The position numbers and the translations under genes were made by a program. A stretch of DNA of 64,000 bases from NCBI GenBank assembly GCA_025642075.2, contig JAODUO010000561.1:224169-288168 (forward strand), in the 5' to 3' direction. This DNA comes from Ridgeia piscesae. Lineage: Eukaryota; Annelida; Polychaeta; Sabellida; Siboglinidae. Shown in pieces: positions 15,201-28,300 of the stretch. Position 1 is the stretch's first letter; each line of letters opens with the position of its first letter. The notes beneath the pieces are model-generated. The model searched no databases and was not told the DNA's origin. It saw nothing but the letters and a program-made list of their open reading frames with translations.

Positions 15201-18200
15201 TTAGTTATTCTTGTCAGTTGTTCTAAATTAAAATTTAACGATGCTTGTGTAAAGCATTTCAAAAGAAAATTTCTATCTATACATGTAGGAAATACCAATG
15301 TCAAATGTGAAGACAAAATTAGCAATTGTTTATTTTAAATTTAAAGTAGCACGAGGTTTTTCTTGAGATGCAAATATTCCCAATAAAATAATAAGCAATT
15401 TAATTAAAAGTTACTGATATGTCAGCATGCAAATCCAATTGAAATTTGTTGGCAAAGAATCTGTTAAACAAATTCTTGCAATCAGATGAGTATTTACAAT
15501 GTAAAGCTGCTGTTTGAGGCTTCTAGTCTTTAGAGGGATGAAGAGGTCAGGAGTTATTCAGCTTTCAACAGCTTCCAGTACATCATCATCATCATGTAGT
15601 CTGAGTGGACACTCAGTAATAATGGTGGTCGCTGTTGTCATGGTAACCATTATATCATATTGCCGGAGCGGAGCGGCTCCTGCTCACCTTTCCTGTTGGG
15701 TCAATCTGCTGTCATTTTATCGTATGTGCTTGTTGTGGCCCGGCCTGGCATGCTTTGCCCTATGGCTGGAGACAGGACTCTAGTGATGTCTCTAACAGGC
15801 AGAGTAAAGAGTCCATCTGTCATTTACTTCCTGGTAGATATTGATTTGATGCTCCGACCTGTTTTGTTCAGTCTTGGGCAGTTCACTTGACATGTAATCA
15901 TCTAATTTGCAGTAATCTGAACGGATTAATGTATAGTGATGATTGGAAATGTTATAGATGTATAAGAATGATAACCTAAACATGTTTCATAGATGTCCTT
16001 ACCTTAATTAATTCATGGATCAGAATGTCAGGGATGAAATGCATCTGGAATAGTACAAATATAATGCTATCTTATGCGTGGTCTGTGAAAGTCTCCAATA
16101 AAACGATATTTCCACATGAATTAATGTCCGTGATGTAGTGTAATTAGATCACTCCATAAGACACTGTAATCTTGGGCTTTATGCAGAACCAAATTATGTC
16201 ACACATGTTTTGGTGGACACATGGATGATAACTGTTAAGCCAATTTACAGACTTTAAAATGTGTCTGATGACCTGAAATGGACTACAAACACACATGTGA
16301 CACCATTAACACTCACTTCTTAGGCGTAACTGACAATATCTGTGGTTTTGGAGCACCTTTTATTTTGCTCCTTCATTTTTTTACCCGTCCACCCATATTT
16401 CTGCCCATCCACAGTGGTTTATACCTGTTCAAATGACGGGTGGACGGGTCTCCGCATAAAGCTATGCTGTAATCTAAGGCAATCATTTGAGACAAGTACC
16501 CATGGGACATTTTCTTTGCATTTTTACACTGTTTGCCGAAATGACAAATGAAAATTTGTCTTTGTATGTCATTTTGTCATTTTATCTTGTGATGAATGAG
16601 ACAATTCTGTAGAATCCGTGGTATAAACCAGATACATCTCAATGGCAGCTGGAGCCTGTTTTTCTCCAGTTACAGCCGCTGCAGCTGTGTGTGTGTATGG
16701 GGGGGGGTCACTCACTTGATATAGGTGTTGGAGGGGGGGCACTCCAGTGTTCATCATGTATGTCTGGCTGGTGTTAGGGCATGTGATGTTAGGGCATGTG
16801 ATGTTACATGTTTTTACTTTTGTTTTATATTCAGGATGGCTGTGGGTTTATATCAAACATCTATCGCATTTTAATATGGATTTGTTTCCAGTGTAGAAAT
16901 CTAAAAGTTCACATTTAGTTCACTTAAGTCATCAAACAGGTATAAAGCCGAACATTCGTTTGAGAAACAGACAGTGGTTGTAAAAGAAATACTTCTAATG
17001 TTACACAAGTCAAAATAGTGATTCTTATCTGGGTGTATTTTCTAGCATGATGCTTGATCATTTTTAGTGAAACGTTACAGATTTGGTTTTGTGTGGGTAT
17101 ACATTGAATCACGGTGTGATAGATGGCAGCACTTCACTGGAGTAGGTGCTCGAGATATTTGAAACATTGCTTAACCAGCTGGTTATCCAATTTTAACGGC
17201 TTATTATGTACTCATTTTACAAATAATTTAATAAAAGCATCCCTTAAATATGTACGATTTTTGAACAACATGTGGCAGACGATGTAACTCTAGACTAAAG
17301 TGTGACAGTGAAACCACATAATGACCAACCTATTTCTGGATAATGTATGTCGCCATTTTTATCTTTGCAGGTCTACGGGTTTTTTAAGGGCCTGGCCTTT
17401 CCCCTGGCAGCTGTTGGCTTGCTGAACAGCATCTTCTTTGGGGTGTACGGACTCACCCTAAGGGTGCTCTCAACAGGGAGGAATCGGGAGGAGAAAGGTA
17501 TTCCATATTACCGGGACATCTTCATCGCCGGTGCATTTGCCGGGGCCGTGCAGGCTATCCCAGCATGCCCCATTGAGCTCGTGAAAGTCAGACTGCAAGT
17601 GCAGAAAGGTGGGTTGAAGGTCAAGGTGAAATATCTCAGGAGGAGGCTGCTCTTGAAGTGTCATGCCATCTAGACAGTTGTGTACATGTTTTTTTATTCA
17701 AAATGGAAATGTACCAAAACTATGTGATGTATTATTGCAAAATGTTCATTAATTAAAGAAAGAACAGTTCTACCTACAAAACTGCCTGAATAAACGTAAA
17801 GAGAACAGAAATATGTAACCTGCCTCAGTGATTCGAGTAATAAATCACATAAATCTATTCCACATGAGTCAAAATAGCTATCTAGGTCATGTCCAGTCAG
17901 TTTTGTGTTTTTAACAGAAATGCATACCTTATAATTTCATCTTTTGATGTCCAGTTGATTTTCCATGACAATAAATCTAATCCTAGATTCCTAGTAGAAT
18001 ACACAATTAAATTTTTATCAACTGACCGATCAACAAACAGTAAAAAATATTAGTCAACATGACAGAAGATATCACAAGAAATGAGGTGTCATTTTAAGGA
18101 TTACGATCAGTGGAGTCCAAAAAAGGAGCAAAAGCCATTATCGTAATTGTGTGACTTAATGCTCAGTCTGCAGTGGTGGGTCACATAGATGATTATAACT

Positions 18201-19814
18201 GCTCCGGGTCATCAGGAGTTGACCAGGAGTGGACTGGGAATCCACCTGCCTGTTGCTGCCTCGTTCCCTGGCTCAGGCCCCTGGCATTCTGCTCCCTGCA
18301 ACTTATTTTAGGAACTCCGTGGCCGCAGTACAGCAATACGCTGTCCTTAAGTCAGAGTTCAGTCACAGAGGAGCATAAAACCACAAGAGTGCATGGGTAC
18401 AACCATTGACGTCTCTCTGAGTGTCCTTAGTAAGACAGACAGAGCCACATGAATTACTCAGCCAGCCTATGTTGAATCGTCAGATTAAGGATATCACGGT
18501 TGAGAAATTCAGCTGCATGTTTGGGGGTGTTTTGGAACAGAACCAAACTGTTCTTGGCCGCCTGCGTCGATTTGCAAATGTTGTGTAGTTTTGTATTTGT
18601 AGTTCTTCATATGCATCCTGCAAAAATATAGTATTTAGATATGGGAAACCATAGTTTTTTACTGCACAATTGACCAATGACATTATTTGCTAGGGATTTG
18701 TTTATTTTAAGTCTGATTGATTATTGTCATGAATCATTTGTAGATGGTCTAATGATGATTGTTCAACAATGTTAATCTTTGTATTTTTATGGTAATTATA
18801 AACAAATATTGTTTTATCGTATGTTACATTAACAATATCATAGCTGTAGCATCACTGTCTCCACAACGACTTTTACAGTTTACGAAATGTCTCCAATCTG
18901 GGTCGTTTAAAATAAATTTGGTTATTCCAATTATGTAGTGTGGTGCAGTCACATTACAAGTCATTTACCAGGTGATCAATATTTAAAGTTTGTTAAACCT
19001 TGAAGACAAAAAATCACTGGAAATATTCCCCCCAAATCCCAGGAAGACGTTATAGCGGCCACCAGTGGACAGAACTCTTACTCATTCTACAAGTATCAGG
19101 AATAAACAGTGAAACATCACTTTTAAGGTCACGTTTGGGGATGGTCTGAATGTCAAGGTGACCTTATTAACAAGAATATCCTGCCTATTATTTTCTGTTA
19201 CAAAAAAGCGAAACTTTTGTAGGGTGACCTTAATTGCATGATGGCAGTAATACCAAAGTATCCATAAGGTAAACTTCCGCTCTATTTATGTATGCGTATT
19301 AAATGTCTTGTCCGCTGCAGGTATGTCTGCGTCGATCCCTGGCATTCCAATCCGCTACACCGGCCCCGTCGACTGTATCCGACACATCTACTGCACCCAC
19401 GGTCTACGCGGCTGCTTCACCGGTCTCAACGCCACCGTGATGCGCGAGATCACTGGCTTCTCCATCTACATCACCAGCTACGAGCTCATGTGTGATCGCA
19501 TGACACCAGAGGGCGCCAGCGAGTGCAGCGTGCGGACGATGCTGTTGGCTGGCGGTCTGTCTGGCATGGTGTCGTGGATGGTCAACATTCCCATCGACAT
19601 AATCAAGAGCCGCCTGCAGGTTGACGACTTCGCCCGGCCCAAGTACTCGGGCACGTGGGACTGCGCCCGCAGTAGCTATCGGGCGAGCGGCTGGCGTATA
19701 TTCTGGCGTGGGCTGCCCGTCACGTGCATTCGTGCGTTCCCCGTCAACGCGGTCACGTTTGCCGTGTATTCATCAACGCTGAAGGCGCTGTCGGAAATGA
19801 CGGCCGAAGCATGA
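496..19814 (+). CDS. Mitochondrial carrier family protein (SLC25A29/A45/A47/A48 group), 5 exons
   Basis: Spliced gene with exons 496-598, 2809-2852, 5652-5726, 17371-17608 and 19321-19814; all joins keep phase and total 954 nt (317 aa). It is a three-repeat inner-membrane carrier. The signature P-x-[DE]-x-x-[KR] motifs are HPFDTVK (P44-K49), CPIELVK (P141-K146) and [11 protein letters not shown] (P244-K249). Blocks such as [23 protein letters not shown] and [10 protein letters not shown] are typical of the SLC25A29/A45/A47/A48 subgroup (basic amino acid, methylated amino acid or choline transporters in vertebrates). The SYRASGW..F.RG block recalls A29. The start is the first in-frame ATG after an in-frame TGA at 406, giving about 25 residues before the first carrier repeat, longer than in human homologues. 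The matrix stretch after the first motif (VRQHTYTG) is a few residues shorter than the usual VRLQTQ..Y.G. Substrate cannot be assigned. Confidence 0.9.
951..1258 (+). mobile_element. tRNA-derived SINE-like element in carrier intron 1
   Basis: The head at 951-1010 resembles a tRNA internal promoter: GTGGCTCAGGGGTAGAGC fits an A box and TTTGAATCC fits a B box. It does not fold as a complete tRNA. The tail (about 1196-1250) has the words AAAGCGCTTTGAGCA and GCGCTATATAAGAA, which are common at the 3' ends of SINEs in many animals, followed by a short T-rich end. Family assignment would need a library search. Confidence 0.6.
1736..2046 (+). mobile_element. Dispersed repeat, copy 1 (terminal CAGGGTTGG)
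   Basis: This segment is closely related, in inverted orientation, to 28861-29416. Shared words include the CAGGGTTG terminus, GGTAAATACTGG, ACTAATGCC.ACAGAAGAG and CAGGGATCTGCTCTATCCACTC. It is shorter than the second copy, mostly through missing internal sequence. The terminus and the inverted partner at 27496 suggest a non-autonomous DNA transposon, possibly hAT-like. This is inference, as no target-site duplication was found. Confidence 0.5.
2058..2477 (+). repeat. 21-bp pyrimidine-rich minisatellite, about 20 copies
   Basis: Tandem copies of CCCCTCACTACAGACCTCCCT with small length and point variants, in carrier intron 1 directly after the dispersed repeat. The strong strand asymmetry (almost all pyrimidine on plus) explains the proline/serine-rich ORFs here, which are not genes. 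Confidence 0.9.
3560..3667 (+). repeat. AT-rich 22-bp tandem repeat, about 4-5 copies
   Basis: Units of the type ATTATTAAACAATAATTAAGTA are repeated in carrier intron 2 with a few substitutions. The rest of this intron (2853-5651) shows no gene or recognised element apart from a short GT-rich run near 3872-3904. Confidence 0.75.
6204..6262. repeat. (TA)n microsatellite
   Basis: Interrupted TA dinucleotide run in carrier intron 3. Comparable TA runs lie at about 14715-14738, 24207-24235, 54936-54962 and 61380-61429. Confidence 0.85.
6947..7450 (+). repeat. Dispersed repeat cluster related to 16197-16460
   Basis: Two related pieces are present. The segment 6947-7035 recurs at 7336-7440 in direct orientation (shared TTTATAAATGTATATT, TCCTTATTGGGA, TTTCTCAGATTCGCTGTCCC). 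The segment 7073-7330 recurs at 16197-16460. It ends in an inverted pair in which TACCCGTCCACCC-type sequence is followed by GACGGGTGGACGG, which can fold as a hairpin. No coding potential is seen. Confidence 0.6.
10282..10499 (+). repeat. Compound tetranucleotide microsatellite (CATT)n then (CATC)n
   Basis: CATT units at 10282-10394 change abruptly to CATC units up to about 10486, with a few CATT units at the far end. The two blocks differ by one T-to-C transition per unit. Confidence 0.95.
11806..11874. repeat. Imperfect 19-bp inverted repeat (hairpin)
   Basis: Arms at 11806-11824 and 11856-11874 (AATTTCACAATAAATGTAA and its near-perfect reverse complement, one mismatch) enclose a 31-base loop. 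A second small inverted pair, GGGGTGA...TTCACCCC, lies at about 11896-11917. The function is unknown; it may be the core of an old fold-back element. Confidence 0.6.
12666..13651 (+). repeat. Complex minisatellite, about 46-49 bp unit with 28-bp short forms
   Basis: The long unit is CACTCACAGTAATGTAGCAT followed by TTACTCCAGCAAGGTGACTTACTCACACG (written in two parts). Short forms lack the CCAGCAAGGTGACTTACTCAC part. The array is split by a non-repeat insert at about 12970-13235, which is a diverged duplicate of 13690-13940. Confidence 0.85.
13690..13940 (+). repeat. Duplicated 250-bp segment (partner at about 12970-13225)
   Basis: Both copies share, in order, GGGTTCATTGTA, TACAACAGTCACAAAT, TGTGGTATTGCA, AATATTACTATA and GTTGTTACTACAGGTATTCCTCG. 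The first copy carries extra words that match the neighbouring minisatellite. Confidence 0.65.
14080..14290 (+). mobile_element. LINE endonuclease relic (non-LTR retrotransposon)
   Basis: Translation gives [15 protein letters not shown] followed by DVDPHIIGI, and after a frame change [14 protein letters not shown]. These are the hallmark N-terminal blocks of apurinic-type endonucleases in CR1/L2/Jockey-like non-LTR elements. Stops and a frameshift interrupt it, so it is a dead fragment inside carrier intron 3. Confidence 0.7.
16197..16460 (+). repeat. Second copy of the 7073-7330 dispersed repeat
   Basis: Direct-orientation copy sharing the words CACACATGTTTTGGTGGACA, CTGATGACCTGAAATGGACT and CACACATGTGACACCATT. 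It ends with TTACCCGTCCACCC and, about 45 bases on, GACGGGTGGACGGGTC, an inverted pair. Confidence 0.7.
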
Positions 19815-22800
19815 TGGGATAGCATGGGTCAATTGCTCATAATCCGCACACAATCCTACCCACAGGGTGTTCCCAACAGGTTTTCCCAGGACTTCCCTCA
19901 GTCTTCCGCACTGGGGTAATCTTTCTTTGGGTCCTGATTGGTTGCTTTCCCAGCCAATCAGCTGATGAAATTTCTGGGTATGCTGGACAATGTTCCTCAA
20001 AAAGGTTTTTTTGCATGCCTAGTGTATATTTTTTAATAGGAATCAGTTCTTTGTTACAAACAGGAAACTCGACTTAGAAAATTAAACAGAAGGATATGTG
20101 CCATTTTTGTGCAGCTGACAAATCACAAAATATTTTATCTAGAGGTTGCTGTGCCTTGCACAGTTGATCACCCTGCGGCGGTTCGTATTCTTGCCACGTT
20201 CAGCAGACAGCCCCTTTGCATTTTATATCGGTGTTGTTTACCTTCATTTCAGTCACGCAAACCAAAACTGATATTTTCTGTTCTTATGCAGCCTGTACAA
20301 ATATACAGTTGTTAATTGTTTCACAAGAGGATACCTTCTCTCATCTCTCAGTGTGTGTTTTGTGTTGGTTACGGTTGTTGTTTGTGAAGTGTACATGCAG
20401 AAGTGTTGACGACAATCTGTGAGTGTCAACGGTCACACTGTATACCAAATGGTGCTTTTTCTTTATTCATTTACTCATTTGAACGTTGTTTGACAACAAT
20501 AGTTGTTTTTTTATATTCAAATCTGCAAGTCAGGGTTTGTTTTTAAGAAAAGAATGCTATGTGAATGATGGACGGTTGTTGTAAGTTAGTAATAACTTAT
20601 TAGTAGAGATCACATTTTATCTTACCATAAAATTCAGAAACAGGTGGTAGTGTGTTGATATTTTCTAGTACTGTCAACAAAAATGTATGTTCTTTGCAGA
20701 GTTGTACTCATATATGTTATACATGTATGTGTATACATATATATGAATACATATATCTCGTACTCAGATATGTATGCATGAATATGTATATATAGGTGTG
20801 TATGTATGTTTAAATAATGTATACATACATATAAATATATTATACATACATATATGTATGTGTAGCATTGTACATTATATAGGTAAACATAAATATATGT
20901 ACACATATGCATTGCATATAACTGCTTTGTGTGCAGTATGTATATATATATAAATATATGTTCAATTGTTTGGACCACATTATTATGTGTAGCTAAGTTT
21001 TGTGGCGAACTGGATGTTATGACTAACCAGTATTATCATAACGACTAAGCAAGGAGAACCATGCCAGTTCTCTTCATTTGAGTTTCACTGTTTTATGTGG
21101 TAGCTTGCTAGGATGAAATATCTTGTTATTTTCTGTACATGGTTTCAGATATTTCCACCTGCCAAGAATGTATCTTTCTTTTTGTCTATTTTGTCTGTAT
21201 TGTCTGTTTAGTTTTACGGCTGAGCAAATTGTATTTTGACTTCCAGCACAATCCGAGTCGGTAATTTATGCACCGATTGATAAGTAGTTGTACATAATTT
21301 CGTAATTATATTCTGTGCCAAGCAACTCACAACGCAGCATATTATGCCTATTTTCAGTAGCTATTTTTTTAAGCATTTTTTTCTATAACACTGTGATAAG
21401 ATAATTGTAAGATGATTGTACGTACTTTTTCAAACATTTAGTATTATTTGTTACATGATGTTTTTTAGGTGATTGGATGTTGGATGCATTTGTCAGATTT
21501 TGTTAGTAAATTTGTCGCATTCTTTCGTAGGATTGCTTGTTTTTTATATTTCCAATTGGTTATCCTCATATGCTAGTAGCGATGCATTAATAACCCCGCG
21601 AGGAACCCAGGTGACATTGGACCACCATATTGGTGACACAGTGGACAGGGGGTAAGAACACTCATTGCAGAAGTCATGTCAAATTTATATTTCTCTCAAA
21701 TGACAAATATAAAAATGCTCAAATGAGTGACTATACAAAGATTTCCACCAGAAACTAATGCACTACTAATGTATTATTAAAAGCATAACTTTTTTCGGGT
21801 ATCCCTTTTTTCTAGGTTTTATTTCGAAATGAATTGGCAAAGCAAGTTATTATATAGAAATATTGTGAACCATCAACAGTGTAATATATAAAATGATTTT
21901 AGTCAAATTATATATTTAAGTTCACTGATCAGTTCTGTTGAACAATGAAAATGTTGCAATTCTTTTTAAAATGACACAATTTTGAGAGCTTTGAACATTA
22001 ACCATTATTATACCAACCGAAATATTTATGTACGTACCAAAAAATGCCAATGCATAGTTGCATGGGCCTGTACGTTGGCCATAATAATAGCTTTTTTGTG
22101 AATTTGTTGGGGTATTCTTGAGGGTGGTGGTGGAGGGGGTTATGTGGTTGTGCATAACCACAAACTGGTTACATGAGGATAAACTGGTTATACAAGGATG
22201 TAGAGGAAATTGGTTTGACAAGAGTTCCACATGTTGGACTTTGCATAGCTGCCTTTTGTACAGTGTTTCGCAATTCAACTTGATACATACTCAACCTCTT
22301 TATAAGGGTCACCTGTGTGTAGTGGACACTTTGAGGTCCCAAGTATTAAGTTTACAGACTTTCCCTGTTATCTGTCTGTAAAGGATATTATATTTCTCAA
22401 TAACGTTTGTTATACAGAAGTGCTTTGTATATGCTTTCTTTGACTGGTGCTGGTCGCTGTAGAGAGTGCTGGTCATTGTACCAATGGCAGCATGCTTAGA
22501 TAACAGAGATCTCAGTGGAGGTGTAACTTTAGGTTGTCTGTTTATAAGCCGAAACAAACACAGCAGTATTATGCATCGTTACAGTTGACTTCGCTGCATT
22601 TCAGAATTGTTTATAGCTATGTTTGTAGCTATTTCTATAGCTATGTGTATCATACGGTATTGTTGGCCTGGTGATAAATACTGTGACGTGGCAGTTGTTT
22701 GCGACTTGTTACTGCGTTACTGGTTACTGTGTGGCACCAGGCAGATACACGTAGACTCGTGACAGTATGAATTAATATGTAACGATGAATGAATGAATGT

Positions 22801-24201
22801 GTTAATTAAATATGTAACATTTGCTCATGTTGTTTTGCCCACCCATGCCCACAATTCACGTGTCACAGTTGGTGTACTCTTAACTGGTGCGTTCACGTTC
22901 TATAGGTAGTGAATTATAACGATCTTCGACAACAATTTCACTAATATAATGAACTCATAATGAAACTCAATCACTAAAAAAGATCATTAAATCTAAGGAA
23001 CTTTTTTTTAAACCTGGAAACTGCTGCATGTATCGCAGAGGACACTATTTCAGTGACACCGTTCAGTGTCCCAGCATTGCATCCTGTTGTTGACAGCTTT
23101 CAGTATACCAACCCAGTGGGGTGAAATCGTATTGTTAGCATGGGTGTCAGTCGGTAAGGGACGAGGGGGAAACGTCCCCCCATTTTTCAGCTTGGGTGGG
23201 ACAGCATATGAAATGTCCCCCACCTTTTTAGTTTAAAAAATTGCAGGCATATAGCTTGACTTCACTTTAAAAAAACCTATATAGGCCTAGTAGTTAAATG
23301 AAAAAATTCACGATATGAAGTTCCGTCTACCCAGTGGAAAATGGAAAATTGACTAGATAAATTGCTTGGATGGCCTCAGCTGTTGCTTGACAATTGTCCA
23401 GTAAATAATCACCATGCCTGGCTATCCAGACTGCACTATTCCACATTTTAGACGTAACTAGTTCTTTTGCATATGTTACTATTTACATGCACTAATTACT
23501 GTTCTGACATATTGCACTCTAAATAAAAATATGTTATTCTTCCTGTTTGCCTGCCATGTCCTTCTGCCTGTATCCTTAGCATGTTAAGGATAGGTGGTAC
23601 ACAATGTAGAATGAGAAGGTATCAGTTTGTTTCCTTGTGTTGGTATATTAATAGGCATCAGTCATCGAGCACATTGTAAACACTGGTGCTTATCACCTAT
23701 GACAGAGGCTGCCAATTCCTGCACTGTGTATAACTGAATCCCATTTGAGTGATGACAAATATTTCTTTGCCAAAAGGTAGGATTGGGAAGTCCTTCATAG
23801 GCACCCCTGTAACCTCTGATTCAGGCAACCAGATAAAGGTCCTCAGACTACCCTCCAAATGATGCATATTTGGGGGTGGGTCATGACCCCTGTGTCTCTC
23901 TGACTGCCCCACTGTTGGTAGGATAGTCACAATCGCAAGATTTGCATCTACACCCACTTAAGGGTCACCACAACTCTAATTTATGCTTGAATTATTAATG
24001 ATTTGACCAATAAAATTTATTGTGACTGCAAACAATTTACAATTGTTTACAATATAAATTTTTACGTTGCAATTTTCAAATAAATATAGCCAACATAACT
24101 ATTTTAATGGCATACAATAAATGCCCTTGTTTTTTTATTAGCAACAAACCAACAATACATTATTTTTATGTTTACTAAAACAATGTTAAATGTAAATCGG
24201 G

Positions 24202-24237
<36 letters not shown>

Positions 24238-25327
24238 ATTTGTCCCCCCACTTTTAATACCAGATTGATGCCCCTGATTGTTACAAGCAAACTTGAGCTT
24301 ATGAACTTGTGAGAGTATTAGTGAAATGGCCATTGGTGCCCTACAGGCTTCCTTTGGGACTGTTTGATGTTTCTCTCCCACAATGTTCCTTCATTTCTTC
24401 TCTGCTGCTTTTCCCTATACCCTTTAATACGCCCCCACTCAGTGAAGAAGTTTCTCTGAAAAGGTGTACAAACAAGAAATGTATGGTTTTATACAAACTG
24501 GTTTCATGAGGGGTGGGCATAGGGGTATTTGCAGCAGCTTTGTTTGATGTTTATTAATGTCTTTTTCTAACCTATTTTCCATAAGCCTTTGTAATTTAGG
24601 TTCATATTTAGTTCAAAGGTTAAAATGACACTACTACGGCTCCAGCTAGTGGCATTTTTATTTCAACATACTTTTCATGGTAATTCTCTTAGTGGTGATC
24701 GGTGGAGCCATGTTTTACATGCTGAAGCAAACTGACTTCAGAACTCTTGTGATGTCCATACACATTTTATAGCTGAGAAAAGTAGCATTTTTACCAAATA
24801 TATAAATAATGCCCTATTTACAAGCAAAATAAATTAATATAAATTAACGTATGACTGCTAAGTCAAACCTTTCCACCTACAATACATGTGTACAACCAAC
24901 AGCTTATATACATTACATCGCATATACAAAGACAGTTTATCTTTATCAAGTAAAAACACCTACCCAGATAACCACTACAATCACCTTCAATGACGGCCAT
25001 GTAGTGGGAGTGATTCTAGGTCGCACATTTCTAGCAAATGTCATCATTTCAGCTGTAGCCTTCAGCTAGATGGGGACACGGGGTAGAGTAGAGATTTGTT
25101 GTGGTTGAGGGACCAAATGTGATAGACCTCATTAAGTAGTTCACTTCCTGACTTAAAATCAAACATATAGTTCCACGCAAATGGAACACATGTTCCAGAG
25201 CTCTATGAGCCAAACAATGAGTTCTTTCTAAACACTACGGACGGATTGAATTCACGGCGACACAGTGACATATTTCATTGCGGGTCACACCACTCTCTTT
25301 CGATGTCCGATCTTAAATGACCACTGG
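19815..25327. other. Intergenic region between carrier and NPHP1 3' ends
   Basis: The two genes converge here. The first part should contain the carrier 3' UTR, but its end cannot be fixed. The segment 20700-20960 is a TATG/CATA-rich simple-sequence stretch, and 24207-24235 is a TA run. The interval from about 23130 to 24285 begins with a GTCCCCCC-rich block and ends with a similar TGTCCCCCCACTTTTAAT block, which suggests an old interspersed element. No ORF with family likeness was found. Confidence 0.5.
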
Positions 25328-28300
25328 TCAGTAGACCCTGGCCACACAGTGCGGCCCAATTGGGGTGAAGGTCAATTCAGAGATGTTGAATGGCGTTTGG
25401 GCGATGTTAGCAGAGACGAGGCTGCCCCCCGGCCCACTGGCCGCCTTGTTGATCTCCACCATGTGTGAGATCTCTGTCTGCCGCTCCTGGAACCAAACAC
25501 CTCTCAGTGTCACTTCACTCTTGTAACAAAACACCTCTCAGTCAGTCACTTCACTCTTGTAACAAAACACCTCTCAGTGTCACTTCACTCTTGTAACAAA
25601 CACCTCTCAGTGTCACTTCACTCTTGTAACCAAACACCTCTCAGTGTCACTTCACTCTTGTAACAAACACCTCTCAGTGTCACTTCACTCTTGTAACAAA
25701 CACCTCTCAGTGTCACTTCACTCTTGTAACAAAACACCTCTCAGTGTCACTTCACTCTTGTAACAAAACACCTCTCAGTGTCACTTCACCCTCCTGAACA
25801 AAACACCTCTCAGTGTCACTTCACTCTTGTAACAAAACACCTATCAGTGTCACTTCACTCTTGTAACAAAACACCTCTCAGTCAGTCACTTCACTCTTGT
25901 AACAAAACACCTCTCAGTGTCACTTCACTCTTGTAACAAAACACCTCTCAGTCAGTCACTTCACTCTTGTAACAAAACACCTCTCAGTGTCACTTCACTC
26001 TTGTAACAAAACACCTCTCAGTGTCACTTCACTCTTGTAACAAAACACCTCTCAGTGTCACTTCACTCTTGTAACAAAACACCTCTCAGTGTCACTTCAC
26101 TCTTGTAACAAAACACCTCTCAGTGTCACTTCACTCTTGTAACAAAACACCTCTCAGTGTCACTTCACTCTTGTAACAAAACACCTCTCAGTCAGTCACT
26201 TCACTCTTGTAACAAAACACCTCTCAGTGTCACTTCACTCTTATAACAAAACACCTCTCAGTGTCACTTCACTCTTGTAACAAAACACCTCTCAGTGTCA
26301 CTTCACTCTTGTAACAAAACACCTCTCAGTGTCACTTCACTCTTGTAACAAAACACCTCTCAGTCAGTCACTTCACTCTTGTAACAAAACACCTCTCAGT
26401 GTCACTTCACTCTTGTAACAAAACACCTCTCAGTGTCACTTCACTCTTGTAACAAAACACCTCTCAGTGTCACTTCACTCTTGTAACAAAACACCTCTCA
26501 GTGTCACTTCACTCTTGTAACAAAACACTTCTCTGTGTCACTTCACTCTTGTAACAAAACACCTCTCAGTCAGTCACTTCACTCTTGTAACAAAACACCT
26601 CTCAGTGTCACTTCACTCTTGTAACAAAACACCTCTCAGTGTCACTTCACTCTTGTAACAAAACACCTCTCAGTCAGTCACTTCACTCTTGTAACAAAAC
26701 ACCTCTCAGTGTCACTTCACTCTCGCAACAAAACACCTCTCAGTGTCACTTCACTCTTGTAACAAAACACCTCCCAGTCAGTCACTTCACTCTTGTAACA
26801 AAACACCTCTCAGTGTCACTTCACCCTTGTAACAAAACACTTCTCTGTGTTAGTTCACTCTTGTAACAAAACACCTCTCAGTGTCACTTCACCCTTGTAA
26901 CAAAACACTTCTCTGTGTTAGTTCACTCTTGTAACAAAACACCTCTCAGTCAGTCACTTCACTCTTGTAACAAAACACATGTCAGTGTCACTTCACTCTT
27001 GTAACAAAACACCTCCCAGTCAGTCACTTCACTCTTGTAACAAAACACATCTCAGTGTCACTTCTCTCTTGTAACAAACCACCTCTCAGTCAGTCACTTC
27101 ACCCTTGTAACAAAACACATGTCAGTGTCACTTCACCCTTGTAACAAAACACTTCTCTGTGTCAGTTCACTCTGTAACAAAACACCTCTCAGCCAGTCAC
27201 TTCACTCTCACAACAAAACACCTCTCATTGTCACTTCACTCTTGTAACAAAACACCTCTCAGTGTCACTTCACTCTCACAACAAAACACCTCTCAATGTC
27301 ACTTCACTCTTGTAACAAAACACCTCTCAGTCAGTCATTTCACTCTTACAACAAAACACCTCTCATTGTCACTTCACCCTTGTAACAGAACACCTACCAG
27401 TCAGTCAATTCACTCTCACAACAAAACACCATTCATTGTGTCACTTCATTCTCGAAATAAAAAACTTCAGTGTGTCACTTCACTCGCGCAATAAACAGGG
27501 TTGGCACATTTCTGGGAAAAACTGGTTTTAGACAGGGCAGTGGGAATAACCTGGTAATTACCGGTGTTTACCAAGAAAATTGGTAGTTACCAGGAAATAA
27601 CTCCATAATTTATATTACCACTGGCTAGTTCCTGTCAATTTAGAATTTAGTTAATATTCATCTAAAACTAAAAGTTCACTAGTTACTAGTTTAGGTGGAT
27701 CCTAGTATTTGTTTAAAACATGAAGTCAACAAGATTTAAATTGCTCATTTAGTAACAAATGTCAGTGTCATTCTCACACAGGACAATACCAAGTACTAAA
27801 GTCTAGTACTGTCAGGTGCCAGTTGGTAATCTGTTTAAGGAACAAACGAAATGTTGAGCTGTACCCACTCAGCAAACATTAGTTACCATGACTTGACATT
27901 CAGACTTAGGGGAAAATACAGGCTAACTGGCTAAGGGTCTATACACATATGTTGTCATTGTCTCTGTAAGCCACAAACCAGTTCCAGCTTAATATTTGAA
28001 CTTATAATCTCCAAGGATCCTCTGCTAGGAAGCCATGTATCTCAGAATCAGTAGACCAGAGTAGACATGCACTTTCTGTCAGACATGGTGTTACTGAAGC
28101 ACTGGTCACTGGTCAGTCAGCATCGTGAGTGGCAGAGGAAGACCCGTTGACAACTGGTGGTAATTTCTTCGCACAATTGAAGAAATGGCAAGATGAAGAA
28201 AGCCCAATGCCTACAATGTCAGGCACTTGTGAGTGCAAAGGCTGACTGACTGAGGACTCATCTTAGCAAAATGTTTAATGTGTGATTAAACAAGTAAATA

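Larger units (their letters stand above)
5727..17370 (+). other. Carrier intron 3 (11.6 kb), repeat-rich
   Basis: This long intron separates exon 3 (donor GGTAAGT) from exon 4 (acceptor TTTGCAG). It contains a TA run, a duplicated 260-bp repeat, a CATT/CATC array, a complex minisatellite and a LINE relic, each listed separately. The stretches 7840-8300 and 9390-9600 are less AT-rich but show no coding pattern I can support. Confidence 0.8.

Noticed and set aside
20634..20978. Tyr/Ile/His-rich 114-codon ORF on minus
   Set aside because: It is a translation of a TATG/CATA simple-sequence stretch.
25494..27495. CRISPR-like array
   Set aside because: Units are directly tandem with no unique spacers, in a eukaryotic intron.
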